This document shows, one piece after another, positions 18,542 to 26,310 of a DNA stretch of 64,000 nucleotides. The notes under the pieces are model-generated. The model made no database searches. It was not told the origin of the DNA and was given only the letters and a program-made list of their open reading frames with translations. The first letter of the stretch is position 1; every line of letters starts with the position of its first letter. The position numbers and the translations under genes are program-made. This stretch comes from Alphaproteobacteria bacterium. Lineage in GTDB: Bacteria; Pseudomonadota; Alphaproteobacteria; UBA8366; GCA-2717185. The DNA is taken from NCBI GenBank assembly GCA_012103325.1, contig WLWY01000001.1, forward strand, positions 1,403,653 to 1,467,652, written 5' to 3'.

Positions 18542-19741
18542 ATGATTCAGGTTACCGCGTTGCGGGATGCAGATTACCGCCGTCTCTGGCTGGGCGCCGC
18601 CTGCAATCAGCAGGGTATGAGCGGCGAGCATGTTGTGCTCGGGCTGCTGGTTCTGCAGGTAACCCTGTCCACCGCTTGGGTCGGTGTCATCATGGCGGTC
18701 TATTTTCTGCCGATGTTTGTGTTCGGCATGTTGTCCGGCGCCGTCGCGGATTGGATGGATCGCCGGGTCCTGCTGCGGCGGATCGAAGTCGCCATTATCA
18801 TCGCTCATCTTGGCTTTGCGGCGCTGCTTCATAGCGGCGTTTTGGACCTTTGGCTGATTATCACGGTCACTTTGGTCTTAGGCAGTCTGCGGGCGATGCA
18901 TCAACCGGTGCGGATAAGCTACGCCTATGACATCGTGGGCGGACAGCAGGTCGTTGCGGGACTAGGCCTGCTCAATCTCGGGTCGCGGTCGGGGCAGCTC
19001 ATCGGCGCGCTGCTGGCGGGATGGGTTATGCATCGGTTCGGTGCGCCGGTTGCGGTTCTGGCCCTCACGGTAGGGCATGTGATTGCCTATCTGATGTTTT
19101 TTCAACTTCGTTCGGCCGGCGTGTCTGCGGCAAAAATCCATGCGCCGATCCGGCAGAATATTCGCGAGTTTGCTGCCGAATTGGGCACCAACAAAATTCT
19201 GTTGATGTTGCTGCTCGTGACCGCGTCGGTCGAAATATTCGGATTCTCTTTTGCGACCGCACTGCCGGAACTCGCAACGACGCGTCTCAGTCTCGGAGCC
19301 GATGGGCTGGGCTATTTACACGCGGCGCGGGCTTTTGGAGGAATCGTCGCCGGACTTGCGATGACGTTCACGGGACACCTGCAGCGCAGGGGACTGACTT
19401 ATCTCGGCGTGATCTTTGGCTTCGGATTGAGCCTCTTGCTCCTGTCGTTAGAAAGCAGTTTAGCTCTCACTGTCGCTGCCGTCGGATTTGTCGCGCTCAT
19501 CGCGACCGCCTCGGATGTCTTGACCCAAAGTATGATGCAGTTAAGCGTAGCCAACGAGTTGCGGGGTCGCGCTATGGGCGTTTGGGCGCTAGCTGTTGGT
19601 TTCGGTCCGGTCGGGCATTTGGAGTTGGGGCTATTATCGGTTTGGCTCGGTCTCTCCGGTGCCCTGTTCGTGAACGGCATGGTCCTTGTTGCGATCGGTA
19701 TCGTCGTCGCATTGACCGTGCCTCGATTGCGGCAATTGTAA
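18542..19741 (+). CDS. MFS transporter (EntS-like exporter)
   Basis: This 399-residue protein has about 12 hydrophobic segments and the MFS loop signature GAVADWMDRRVLLRR between helices 2 and 3. Its length and overall pattern fit the EntS-like small-molecule exporter group. It begins 49 bp after the beta-barrel gene, with no clear ribosome binding site, so operon membership with the caspase locus is uncertain. No substrate can be assigned from the neighbours. Confidence 0.85.
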   Translation: MIQVTALRDADYRRLWLGAACNQQGMSGEHVVLGLLVLQVTLSTAWVGVIMAVYFLPMFVFGMLSGAVADWMDRRVLLRRIEVAIIIAHLGFAALLHSGVLDLWLIITVTLVLGSLRAMHQPVRISYAYDIVGGQQVVAGLGLLNLGSRSGQLIGALLAGWVMHRFGAPVAVLALTVGHVIAYLMFFQLRSAGVSAAKIHAPIRQNIREFAAELGTNKILLMLLLVTASVEIFGFSFATALPELATTRLSLGADGLGYLHAARAFGGIVAGLAMTFTGHLQRRGLTYLGVIFGFGLSLLLLSLESSLALTVAAVGFVALIATASDVLTQSMMQLSVANELRGRAMGVWALAVGFGPVGHLELGLLSVWLGLSGALFVNGMVLVAIGIVVALTVPRLRQL

Positions 19742-19809
19742 CGCGTGGCGCCGATCGTCAGCGTGGCGCGGTTGGCGGAACGATTGGGACCGCTGCTTTG
19801 TTTGACTCT

Positions 19810-20385
19810 TCAGCTGTGCAGTTTCTCTAAGGTCCGGGCCAGCGTCGCGCCGACATTTTCCACAGAAGTCCGCCGACTTTCGTCTTTCAACGCGCCATTG
19901 TCGTCGAAGGCGTTTGCGGCGCCGGGAATGGCGGCCTGTTCGGGAATGACCAGGACACCGATATTCCCCAGGATCTGCCGCGCATGGACCAATCCGCGCA
20001 AGCCGCCGAAGCCACCGCCGGTCGCGATCAGGCCGGCGGTTTTCCCCGCATAGCAGCTGAGGTCGAGGCCGCCGTCCTTTCGGGAGACCCAATCGATCGC
20101 GTTCTTCAATGCCGCGGTGATCGAGCTGTTGTATTCCGGCGAGGCGATGAGCAGCCCGTTATGTTCCATGAAAACAGCCTTCAGCCTGACAGCGTTCTCC
20201 GGCAAGCCGTGCTCCGCTTCATGGTCGCCGTCATAGACCGGCATGGGGTAGTCGGCCAAATTGATTGTCGTGACCGATGCGCCGGCTTCTTCGGCCGCGC
20301 CAACCGCGTGGCGGAGCAACATTTTGTTGAAGGAGCCGGCACGCAGGCTGCCGGCGAAGGCGAGGATTTTTGCATTATTGGGCAT
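19810..20385 (-). CDS. NADPH-dependent FMN reductase family protein
   Basis: The 191-residue flavodoxin-like protein has the FMN phosphate-binding loop GSLRAGSFN near residue 12 and the family motif SPEYNSSITAALKNAIDW in the middle. Such enzymes reduce flavins, quinones or azo compounds in the cytosol with NAD(P)H. The ATG at 20385 has AAGGAA upstream. It is divergent from the LLM oxidoreductase gene across 104 bp that hold a palindrome. A reductase that feeds the neighbouring flavoenzyme is possible but not shown. Confidence 0.9.
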   Translation of the reverse strand: MPNNAKILAFAGSLRAGSFNKMLLRHAVGAAEEAGASVTTINLADYPMPVYDGDHEAEHGLPENAVRLKAVFMEHNGLLIASPEYNSSITAALKNAIDWVSRKDGGLDLSCYAGKTAGLIATGGGFGGLRGLVHARQILGNIGVLVIPEQAAIPGAANAFDDNGALKDESRRTSVENVGATLARTLEKLHS

Positions 20386-20417
20386 GAAGATGGTTCCTTA
20401 GGACGGTCACGTACGGC

Positions 20418-20432
20418 ACACTAAACTAGTGT
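20418..20432. promoter_or_regulatory. Palindrome in divergent promoter, candidate operator
   Basis: ACACTA and TAGTGT are exact inverted repeats separated by three bases, midway between the divergent FMN reductase and LLM oxidoreductase genes. The size fits a dimeric MarR, ArsR or TetR-type operator that could control both genes. A second small inverted repeat (CAGGCT/AGCCTG, 20449-20464) lies nearer the LLM gene. Confidence 0.4.
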
Positions 20433-20489
20433 AATAGCTCTAGAAGTACAGGCTTTGTAGCCTGCGTCAGTAAAACGGGGAGGAACGAT

Positions 20490-21431
20490 ATGCGATATGG
20501 ATTCTATTTACCGACGCGGGGGCCGCTTGGGGAGCCGGACGCGATTTCCGAGATCGTCCAAGCGGGCGAGGCGATGGGATTCGCCACCATCGTTATCGGC
20601 GATCATATCGTCTTCCCGGTTACAGTTGAATCGAAGTACCCTTATACAGTTGGCGGCGGTTTCCCAGGGCAAGGCGACGCGCTGGAACAGCTTACCCTGA
20701 TGTCCTTTATCGCCGGCCAGACCAAGACGTCGCGGCTGGTCACCAGCGTCATGATCCTGCCGCACCGTAATCCGTTGGTGACGGCGAAGATGCTGGCGAC
20801 GATCGACGTGCTGTCCAAGGGGCGGGTGACCGTGGGTGTTGGCGTTGGTTGGATGCGCGAAGAATTCGAAGCGCTGGACTCACCGGATTTCGACAAGCGC
20901 GGCGCGTCGAGTAACGAGTATCTGGAAATTTTCAAGAAGTGCTGGACCCAGGATCCAGTTTCTCACGAGGGCGAATTCTATTCCTTCAAGGAGCTTAGCT
21001 GTGTGCCGCATCCGGTGCAGAAACCGCATCCGCCGATCTGGATTGGCGGGCATAGTAAGCCGGCGCTGCGGCGGGTGGCGAAGTATGGCGATGGCTGGCA
21101 GCCCGTCGGGGCAACCTCGGCATCGCCGCTGCTTCCCGATGAATTCCAGGGAATGCTAGATGACTTAAAGCGCATGACCGAAGCGGAAGGGCGCAATTAT
21201 GATGACATTGAAATCTGCTTTAAGGCGCCGTCCTATGATCCAGGGCACGTGCCGGATGGGCACGAACGGCTGCTGTTTACCGGGGAACCCGAACGGATTG
21301 CCGAAGATTTGTGGACCTACAAAGCGATGGGCGTTTCGGAGGTGATCTTCGATTTCCGCAGCCCACCGGTGTCGAAGACCCTCGAAAACATGGAACACTT
21401 CATGAAGGAAGTCGCACCGCTCGTGGACTGA
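20490..21431 (+). CDS. LLM class (luciferase-like) oxidoreductase, possibly F420-dependent
   Basis: The 313-residue TIM-barrel protein is a luciferase-like monooxygenase family member. The motif GRVTVGVGVGWMREEFEALD near residue 120 and the segment PHPPIWIGGHSKPALRRVAKYGDGW near 190 are those of the group usually annotated as F420-dependent. Whether the host makes F420 cannot be seen here; an FMNH2-dependent enzyme is the alternative. The ATG at 20490 is preceded by GGGGAGGAA with good spacing. The substrate is unknown. Confidence 0.88.
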   Translation: MRYGFYLPTRGPLGEPDAISEIVQAGEAMGFATIVIGDHIVFPVTVESKYPYTVGGGFPGQGDALEQLTLMSFIAGQTKTSRLVTSVMILPHRNPLVTAKMLATIDVLSKGRVTVGVGVGWMREEFEALDSPDFDKRGASSNEYLEIFKKCWTQDPVSHEGEFYSFKELSCVPHPVQKPHPPIWIGGHSKPALRRVAKYGDGWQPVGATSASPLLPDEFQGMLDDLKRMTEAEGRNYDDIEICFKAPSYDPGHVPDGHERLLFTGEPERIAEDLWTYKAMGVSEVIFDFRSPPVSKTLENMEHFMKEVAPLVD

Positions 21432-21455
21432 CAGGCGTCGATTCCGTTTTATTGC

Positions 21456-21839
21456 CTATTCGAGTCGGGACTGGTGTTGCGAGATCAGTTGCCAGCCGCC
21501 ATTGCGGCGGGCGTATACGGTGGTCGACCGGGTCATGCCTTCGACGGCGACGTCGCCGTCGATCAATTTCGCATTGGCGCTGTAAATGAGGATGCCGATA
21601 TCGCCGTAGATCCGGGTTGAGATATCGCGCGACTCCATGCGCTCGATTTTTAGCGCGCCGCTTTGGAACGACGCGAAGACTTCGGGCCGCGTCTGCGATT
21701 TCCCTTGCGGAGAGACGAAGACCAGATCTTCCCCCACGACGGTGCTTAACGCCGCCACATCACCATCCAGTAAGGCCTGGATTCGGGAATGGTGGGCATC
21801 GATTAGGGACTCATGCAGTTCGCTGTCTTTGTCGGTCAT
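21456..21839 (-). CDS. NTF2-like (DUF4440-type) protein
   Basis: This 127-residue protein has the SnoaL/DUF4440 pattern: an N-terminal helix, a segment FVSPQGKSQTRPEVFASF, and a final strand GGWQLISQHQS. Members of this fold are small cone-shaped proteins that bind or isomerise small ligands, and many have no known activity. It is transcribed convergently toward the LLM gene with a 24-bp gap. Confidence 0.82.
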   Translation of the reverse strand: MTDKDSELHESLIDAHHSRIQALLDGDVAALSTVVGEDLVFVSPQGKSQTRPEVFASFQSGALKIERMESRDISTRIYGDIGILIYSANAKLIDGDVAVEGMTRSTTVYARRNGGWQLISQHQSRLE

Positions 21840-22068
21840 GGCTTTGTTGCGATCCTATAAAGACCGTTATCTTAGTCAGCGATAACGCGGAGTCCAATTC
21901 GCGGAATTGCCGCTCCCGGCGTGCCCAATGCGAGACCGGTTGCGTTGTCACTAAACTCAACACAAGATGCACAAACTCGTGAAACAACTTTGGGACAGTG
22001 GTTCGGTAATATCTCGACGCATAAGATGCGTATCCTTGGGTGGGAACAGGAAAGAAGTGGGGTGGGTC

Positions 22069-22944
22069 ATGGCGGAGATCGATATCGTGCCGAGCGGTGA
22101 ACCGCTTGGCGCCGATGTGTTGGGCCTTGATGCCAGGACGATGCAAGACGATGAAACGATGGCGATGGTTCGCGCCGCATTCGCGCTTCATGGCGTGCTT
22201 TGTTTCCGGGACCAGTGCCTTGACGAACGGCAGCTGATTGCGTTCACACAACAATTCGGCGAGATCGAATCCTATGTGTTGTCCGACTACGCGCTGAAGG
22301 ATTATCCGGAAATACTGATCGTCTCCAACATTGTCGAAGACGATGGGCCGATCGGTCTAATGGATGCGGGAACGACTTGGCATACCGACATGTCGTACAT
22401 TACAGCCCCGCCGGCCGCGACACTCCTTTATGCCAAAGAGGTGCCGGTGGATGAGGATGGCGAAACGGTCGGCAATACGCTCTTCGCGAGCACAGCCGCG
22501 GCATACGATGCCCTCCCGGACGCCATGAAGACGCGGCTTGCCGGCCGCTGCACCACCCACTCCTATGAGGCGAAACACGCGCGCCGCGCCCAGGAGGGCA
22601 AGAGCAACCGCAAGCCGATCAGCAAGGCGCAACGCGACTCGCTGCCGCCGGTCGATCATCCGGTCATCCGCACGCACGCTGAATCCGGGCGGCAATGCAT
22701 CTATGTCGTTGCGGGAGAATGCCAGGGCATTACCGGAATACCCGACGACGAGGCGGAGGAACTATTGGAAATGCTGGCGGCGCACTGCGTGAAGCCGGAA
22801 TTTCACTATCGTCACAAATGGCGTGTGGGCGACGTGTTGATCTGGAACAATTGTCTGGTTCAGCACCTCGCCCTCCATGACTATGCGCTGCCACAACGGC
22901 GGCTTATGTTGCGCACGACGGTCCAGGGCTCGGTACCGCGTTGA
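22069..22944 (+). CDS. TauD/TfdA family Fe(II)/2-oxoglutarate dioxygenase
   Basis: The 291-residue enzyme belongs to the TauD/TfdA dioxygenases, which hydroxylate taurine, aryloxyalkanoates and related acids. The metal triad is visible as His105 and Asp107 (WHTDMSY) and the distal His266 in the WNNCLVQHLALHDY segment, with a 2-oxoglutarate-binding Arg close behind (QRRLMLRT). The in-frame ATG at 22069 is chosen because the family alignment starts there; the longer reading frame from 21967 adds 34 residues with no similarity. The substrate is unknown. The histidine kinase gene follows 30 bp downstream on the same strand. Confidence 0.9.
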   Translation: MAEIDIVPSGEPLGADVLGLDARTMQDDETMAMVRAAFALHGVLCFRDQCLDERQLIAFTQQFGEIESYVLSDYALKDYPEILIVSNIVEDDGPIGLMDAGTTWHTDMSYITAPPAATLLYAKEVPVDEDGETVGNTLFASTAAAYDALPDAMKTRLAGRCTTHSYEAKHARRAQEGKSNRKPISKAQRDSLPPVDHPVIRTHAESGRQCIYVVAGECQGITGIPDDEAEELLEMLAAHCVKPEFHYRHKWRVGDVLIWNNCLVQHLALHDYALPQRRLMLRTTVQGSVPR

Positions 22945-22974
22945 CGGAAATCGAGCGATAAGACAGGCAAGAGA

Positions 22975-24918
22975 GTGACCCAGGTTCAGGACTCCAACGA
23001 ACGGTTAATGGATGAGATCGATCGGCTGCGCCGCCGTATCGCTGTTCTTGAAGCCTCCGTTGCCGAAAGGAGCGAGCGGGAACAGGATCTGTCAGATCAG
23101 GTGGCGCGGTACGAGTCCTTTCTGAATATCAATCCGGTTTGGTTCTGGGAGACCGGCAAGGATCTGCGTTTCACATATTTTTCGCCCAATGTGACGACGT
23201 TTACCGGCGTTTCGCCGGAATGGCATTATGGCAAGACGAGAGCCGAGATTGGCATTCCCGGTTCGATCAGCCCTGAGACTTGGCAGCGGCATCTGGAGAC
23301 GTTGCAACGGCGAGAACCTTTTTCGGACTTCATTTTCCAACGGAGCGGTCCGGACGGGATCAAATGGATATGCGCCAATGGCGTTCCTGTCTTCGATGAA
23401 GCCAGCGTTTTCCAAGGATATCGCGGCACAGGCTCCGACATTACCGATCAGATAACGGCAAGTTCGCGAATCGACACGCTTATCGCCGCCATGGAGCAGC
23501 TTTATGAGACCGTCGTGCTTTGGGACCAGGACGATAGGTTGCTCGTCTGCAATGACCGTTTTCGAGAGTTCAACGCGGCGATTATTGAACACACGGAGCC
23601 GGGAACGCCATTAGAAGCGCATCTCCGTGCCGCTCTGGCGAAAAATCTTTACCCGGAAGCGATCGGGCGCGAGGAAGAGTGGTTCGCGGAACGGATGCGC
23701 CGGTACCGGAATCCCGGCGAGCCTTTTGAAGTAGAACGCCAAGATGGCCAGTGGGTTCTCGTGCATGAACGGCGGGTTGTCGGCGGCGTGACGGCCGCGA
23801 CGGCGACCGATATTACGGACCTGAAAACTGTCGCGCGGGCCGGCCGGGAAAAGGCCGCAATTCTGGAGACCGCGCTGGAAACGATCCCTGACGGAATACA
23901 GGTACTGGACCGGGATCTTAATCTTACGGTCTGGAATGATCAGCTCTTCACGATTCTGGAAATGGACCGGGATGCCGTGCTGCAAGCCGACAATCCCCGA
24001 CGCGCGTTTTTTCGAGCTCTCGCGGAACGCGGCGAATACGGTGACGGCGACCCGGACGAGTTGGTCGCAGCCCGCGAACACTATATCAGGACGATGACGC
24101 CAGTTCGGTTCGTTCGCCAGCTTATCACCGGAAAATGGATCGAAGGCCGCGGCATCCCCATCGAGCACGGTGAGGGCTACGTTACCGTATATCGCGATAT
24201 AACCGAACGCCGCCGACTGGATCGAATGCAGCGCGAATTCGTATCGACGGTCAGCCATGAATTGCGCACGCCGCTTACCTCGATTTACGGATCTCTAAGT
24301 CTGATCAAGAACGGTGGCTCCGATTTGTCGCCTGATAATACGAGTCAGTTGATCGATATCGCACACAAAAATTGCGAGCGGCTCGTGAGCCTAATCAACG
24401 ATATCCTCGATATTGGCAAGATCCACGACGGGAAAATGTTTTTCCGCATGGAGCCGGTCTCTATCTCGGATCTCATCCGGAACACCATCGAATTGAATGC
24501 AGGATTTGGCGAGCAGCACAGTGTGTCGTTCGAGATTAAAGGACGGCTCCCGAACGAACTGGTACGAGGAGATGCCGATCGGCTGGTGCAGGTACTGACA
24601 AACCTACTGTCCAATGCGGCGAAATACTCTCCGCCCGGTGGAGCGGTAGAAATCTCCGCGGCGCGAATTGGATCGTGCATTCGTGTTTCCGTTCGCGATT
24701 GGGGGCCGGGGATACCCCCTGAGTTTCGCGATAAGATATTCGACCGTTTCGCCCGGGTCGATTCGACGGACGCCCGTGCAGTTCAAGGTACAGGGCTTGG
24801 TCTCTACATCTGCAAAGCGATTATGGACCAACACGAAGGCGTTCTTGGTTTTGAAACAATGGCTGATGGCGGGACTAACTTCTATTTCGAACTGCCGATA
24901 GTGTCCGCTGCCGATTAA
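22975..24918 (+). CDS. Cytoplasmic PAS-domain sensor histidine kinase
   Basis: The 647-residue kinase has no transmembrane segment. A short coiled coil (residues 8-45) leads into three PAS-like domains at about 45-160, 165-285 and 290-410. The HisKA phosphoacceptor is His428 in VSHELRTPL, and the ATPase domain has the N box (LTNLLSNAAKYS, Asn547), G1 (RDWGPGIPP) and G2 (GTGLGLYICKAI). The start is a GTG at 22975 after GGCAAGAGA; an in-frame ATG lies 33 bases later. No response regulator gene is adjacent, so the partner is elsewhere. Confidence 0.9.
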   Translation: MTQVQDSNERLMDEIDRLRRRIAVLEASVAERSEREQDLSDQVARYESFLNINPVWFWETGKDLRFTYFSPNVTTFTGVSPEWHYGKTRAEIGIPGSISPETWQRHLETLQRREPFSDFIFQRSGPDGIKWICANGVPVFDEASVFQGYRGTGSDITDQITASSRIDTLIAAMEQLYETVVLWDQDDRLLVCNDRFREFNAAIIEHTEPGTPLEAHLRAALAKNLYPEAIGREEEWFAERMRRYRNPGEPFEVERQDGQWVLVHERRVVGGVTAATATDITDLKTVARAGREKAAILETALETIPDGIQVLDRDLNLTVWNDQLFTILEMDRDAVLQADNPRRAFFRALAERGEYGDGDPDELVAAREHYIRTMTPVRFVRQLITGKWIEGRGIPIEHGEGYVTVYRDITERRRLDRMQREFVSTVSHELRTPLTSIYGSLSLIKNGGSDLSPDNTSQLIDIAHKNCERLVSLINDILDIGKIHDGKMFFRMEPVSISDLIRNTIELNAGFGEQHSVSFEIKGRLPNELVRGDADRLVQVLTNLLSNAAKYSPPGGAVEISAARIGSCIRVSVRDWGPGIPPEFRDKIFDRFARVDSTDARAVQGTGLGLYICKAIMDQHEGVLGFETMADGGTNFYFELPIVSAAD

Positions 24919-24954
24919 TCAGCATGTTGCTTGGTGCTGAAGAGATAGGCGGCC

Positions 24955-25968
24955 TTAATAGACGAGTTCGTCTTCTTCGCCGCCTTCGGAGAGCATGATT
25001 TCGCCTGATTCGGCGAGCTGCTTTGCGATATTGACGATTTCGAGCTGGGCGTCGTCGACATCGGACAGCCGCACCGGCCCCATCGCCGCCATGTCCTCGC
25101 GCAGGATCTTCGCTGCCCGTTCCGACATGTTGGAGAAGAACAGATCCTTCAGCGTGTCCGACGCGCCCTTCAGGGCGGTGCCCAGCTTGTCCTTGTCGGC
25201 CCCGCGCAGCAAGGTCTGCACCCCGCCCGGATCAAGTTGCGCCAGATCCTCGAAGGTGAACATCAGCGATTTGATCTTCTCCGCCGAATCCCGGTTGCGT
25301 TCCTCCAGCAGGGTCATGAACCGGTTCTCCGTGCCCCGGTCCAGAGAGTTGAAGATCTCCGCCATCATCTCGTGGCTGTCCGCCTGGTTCGTCGCCGACA
25401 GGTTGGCCATGAACTCGTTGCGCAGCGTCATCTCTATCTCTTCCAGAACCTCGCGCTGCACCGACTCCATGCGCAGCATGCGCATCACCACTTCCATGGC
25501 GAAGCTTTCCGGCAAGGCGCCCAGCACGCGCGACGCATGGTCGGGGCGGATCTTTGACAGCACCACGGCCACCGTCTGCGGATATTCGTTCTTCAGATAG
25601 TTGGCGAACACCGACTCGTTCACGTTACCCAGCTTGTCCCACATGGTGCGCCCGGCGGGACCGCTGATCTCCTCCATGATCTTCTTGACCTGGTCGGTCG
25701 GGAGGATTGCGCCCAGCAGCTTCTCGGTGCTGTCCACCGAGCCGTGCAGCGAGCCCGTCGAGGACAGGCTGTCGGCAAACTCGACGAAGACGCGCTCCAC
25801 CGTGTTGGCCTCGATCGTGCCCAACGTGACCATCGCCTGGCTGAGGTCGCGGACTTCCTCACCGTCGAACCGTTCCAGCAACGGACCCACCCGTTCCTCG
25901 CCCAGCGCCAGCATCATCACCGCCGCCTTCTCGGGGCCGGTCAGGCTCCTGTTTACGTTTCGGGACAA
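24955..25968 (-). CDS. fliG: Flagellar motor switch protein FliG (orphan copy)
   Basis: This 337-residue protein matches FliG along its length. The middle domain has the [13 protein letters not shown] version of the EHPQ motif, and the C-terminal torque domain has the expected charged residues ([28 protein letters not shown]). Family proteins run 330-340 residues, so it is complete. Translation starts at a TTG (25968) with AGAGG six bases upstream; no in-frame ATG is available nearby. No other flagellar gene is in this window, although fliG normally sits in a fliF-fliG-fliH operon. It could be a relocated sole copy or a second paralogue. Codon use looks more GC-biased and uniform than in neighbouring genes. 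Confidence 0.93.
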   Translation of the reverse strand: MSRNVNRSLTGPEKAAVMMLALGEERVGPLLERFDGEEVRDLSQAMVTLGTIEANTVERVFVEFADSLSSTGSLHGSVDSTEKLLGAILPTDQVKKIMEEISGPAGRTMWDKLGNVNESVFANYLKNEYPQTVAVVLSKIRPDHASRVLGALPESFAMEVVMRMLRMESVQREVLEEIEMTLRNEFMANLSATNQADSHEMMAEIFNSLDRGTENRFMTLLEERNRDSAEKIKSLMFTFEDLAQLDPGGVQTLLRGADKDKLGTALKGASDTLKDLFFSNMSERAAKILREDMAAMGPVRLSDVDDAQLEIVNIAKQLAESGEIMLSEGGEEDELVY

Positions 25969-26086
25969 AACATGCCTCTGACAAAATTAAGAGCAGATTC
26001 AAATAACCCGATCTAGTTCTATAAAGTATTAAAGAAAATTTCACGCAAAATTTGAGCCGAGCGTGTGAAAGGTAAATAAATTTTAT

Positions 26087-26129
26087 ATCAAACAGAAATA
26101 AAGGCCTCACCCGACGGGGGCGAGGCCTT
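26087..26129 (-). terminator. Rho-independent terminator of the candidate small RNA
   Basis: Arms AAGGCCTC (26101-26108) and GAGGCCTT (26122-26129) pair perfectly with an inner GC-rich extension. On the minus strand they are followed by a U-rich run, UAUUUCUGUUUG. On the plus strand no T-run follows, which fixes the direction. Confidence 0.7.
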
Positions 26130-26195
26130 AGTTTCGGTGCATTCCGAGGGAGGGAGGAGGAATGCACCAGCAGGGAGGTAGTAAACGCATAATGC
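26087..26195 (-). ncRNA. Candidate trans-acting small RNA with anti-Shine-Dalgarno loops
   Basis: Read on the minus strand, the stretch holds an unpaired CUACCUCCCUGC segment (about 26168-26183). A perfect 10-bp hairpin follows (arms 26159-26168 and 26136-26145, GGUGCAUUCC/GGAAUGCACC), and its 13-base loop is UCCUCCCUCCCUC. It ends in a Rho-independent-type terminator at 26087-26129. CCUCC-rich exposed loops pair with ribosome binding sites and are typical of the alphaproteobacterial alpha-r14/suhB small RNAs. I infer a similar role. The 5' end is a guess because the promoter is not evident. It is oriented toward fliG, but its terminator separates it from that gene. It occupies most of the 342-bp gap between fliG and the molybdopterin gene. 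Confidence 0.6.
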
Positions 26196-26310
26196 CCGGA
26201 GATTGCGCCTTTCGCGTCACCCGTTTGAAGGATAAAATCGGAAAATTCGGGCACCGCATTGGTGAAACGGTGCATATCAGGCGATATTTCAGCGAAACGG
26301 ACGCGAGAAG

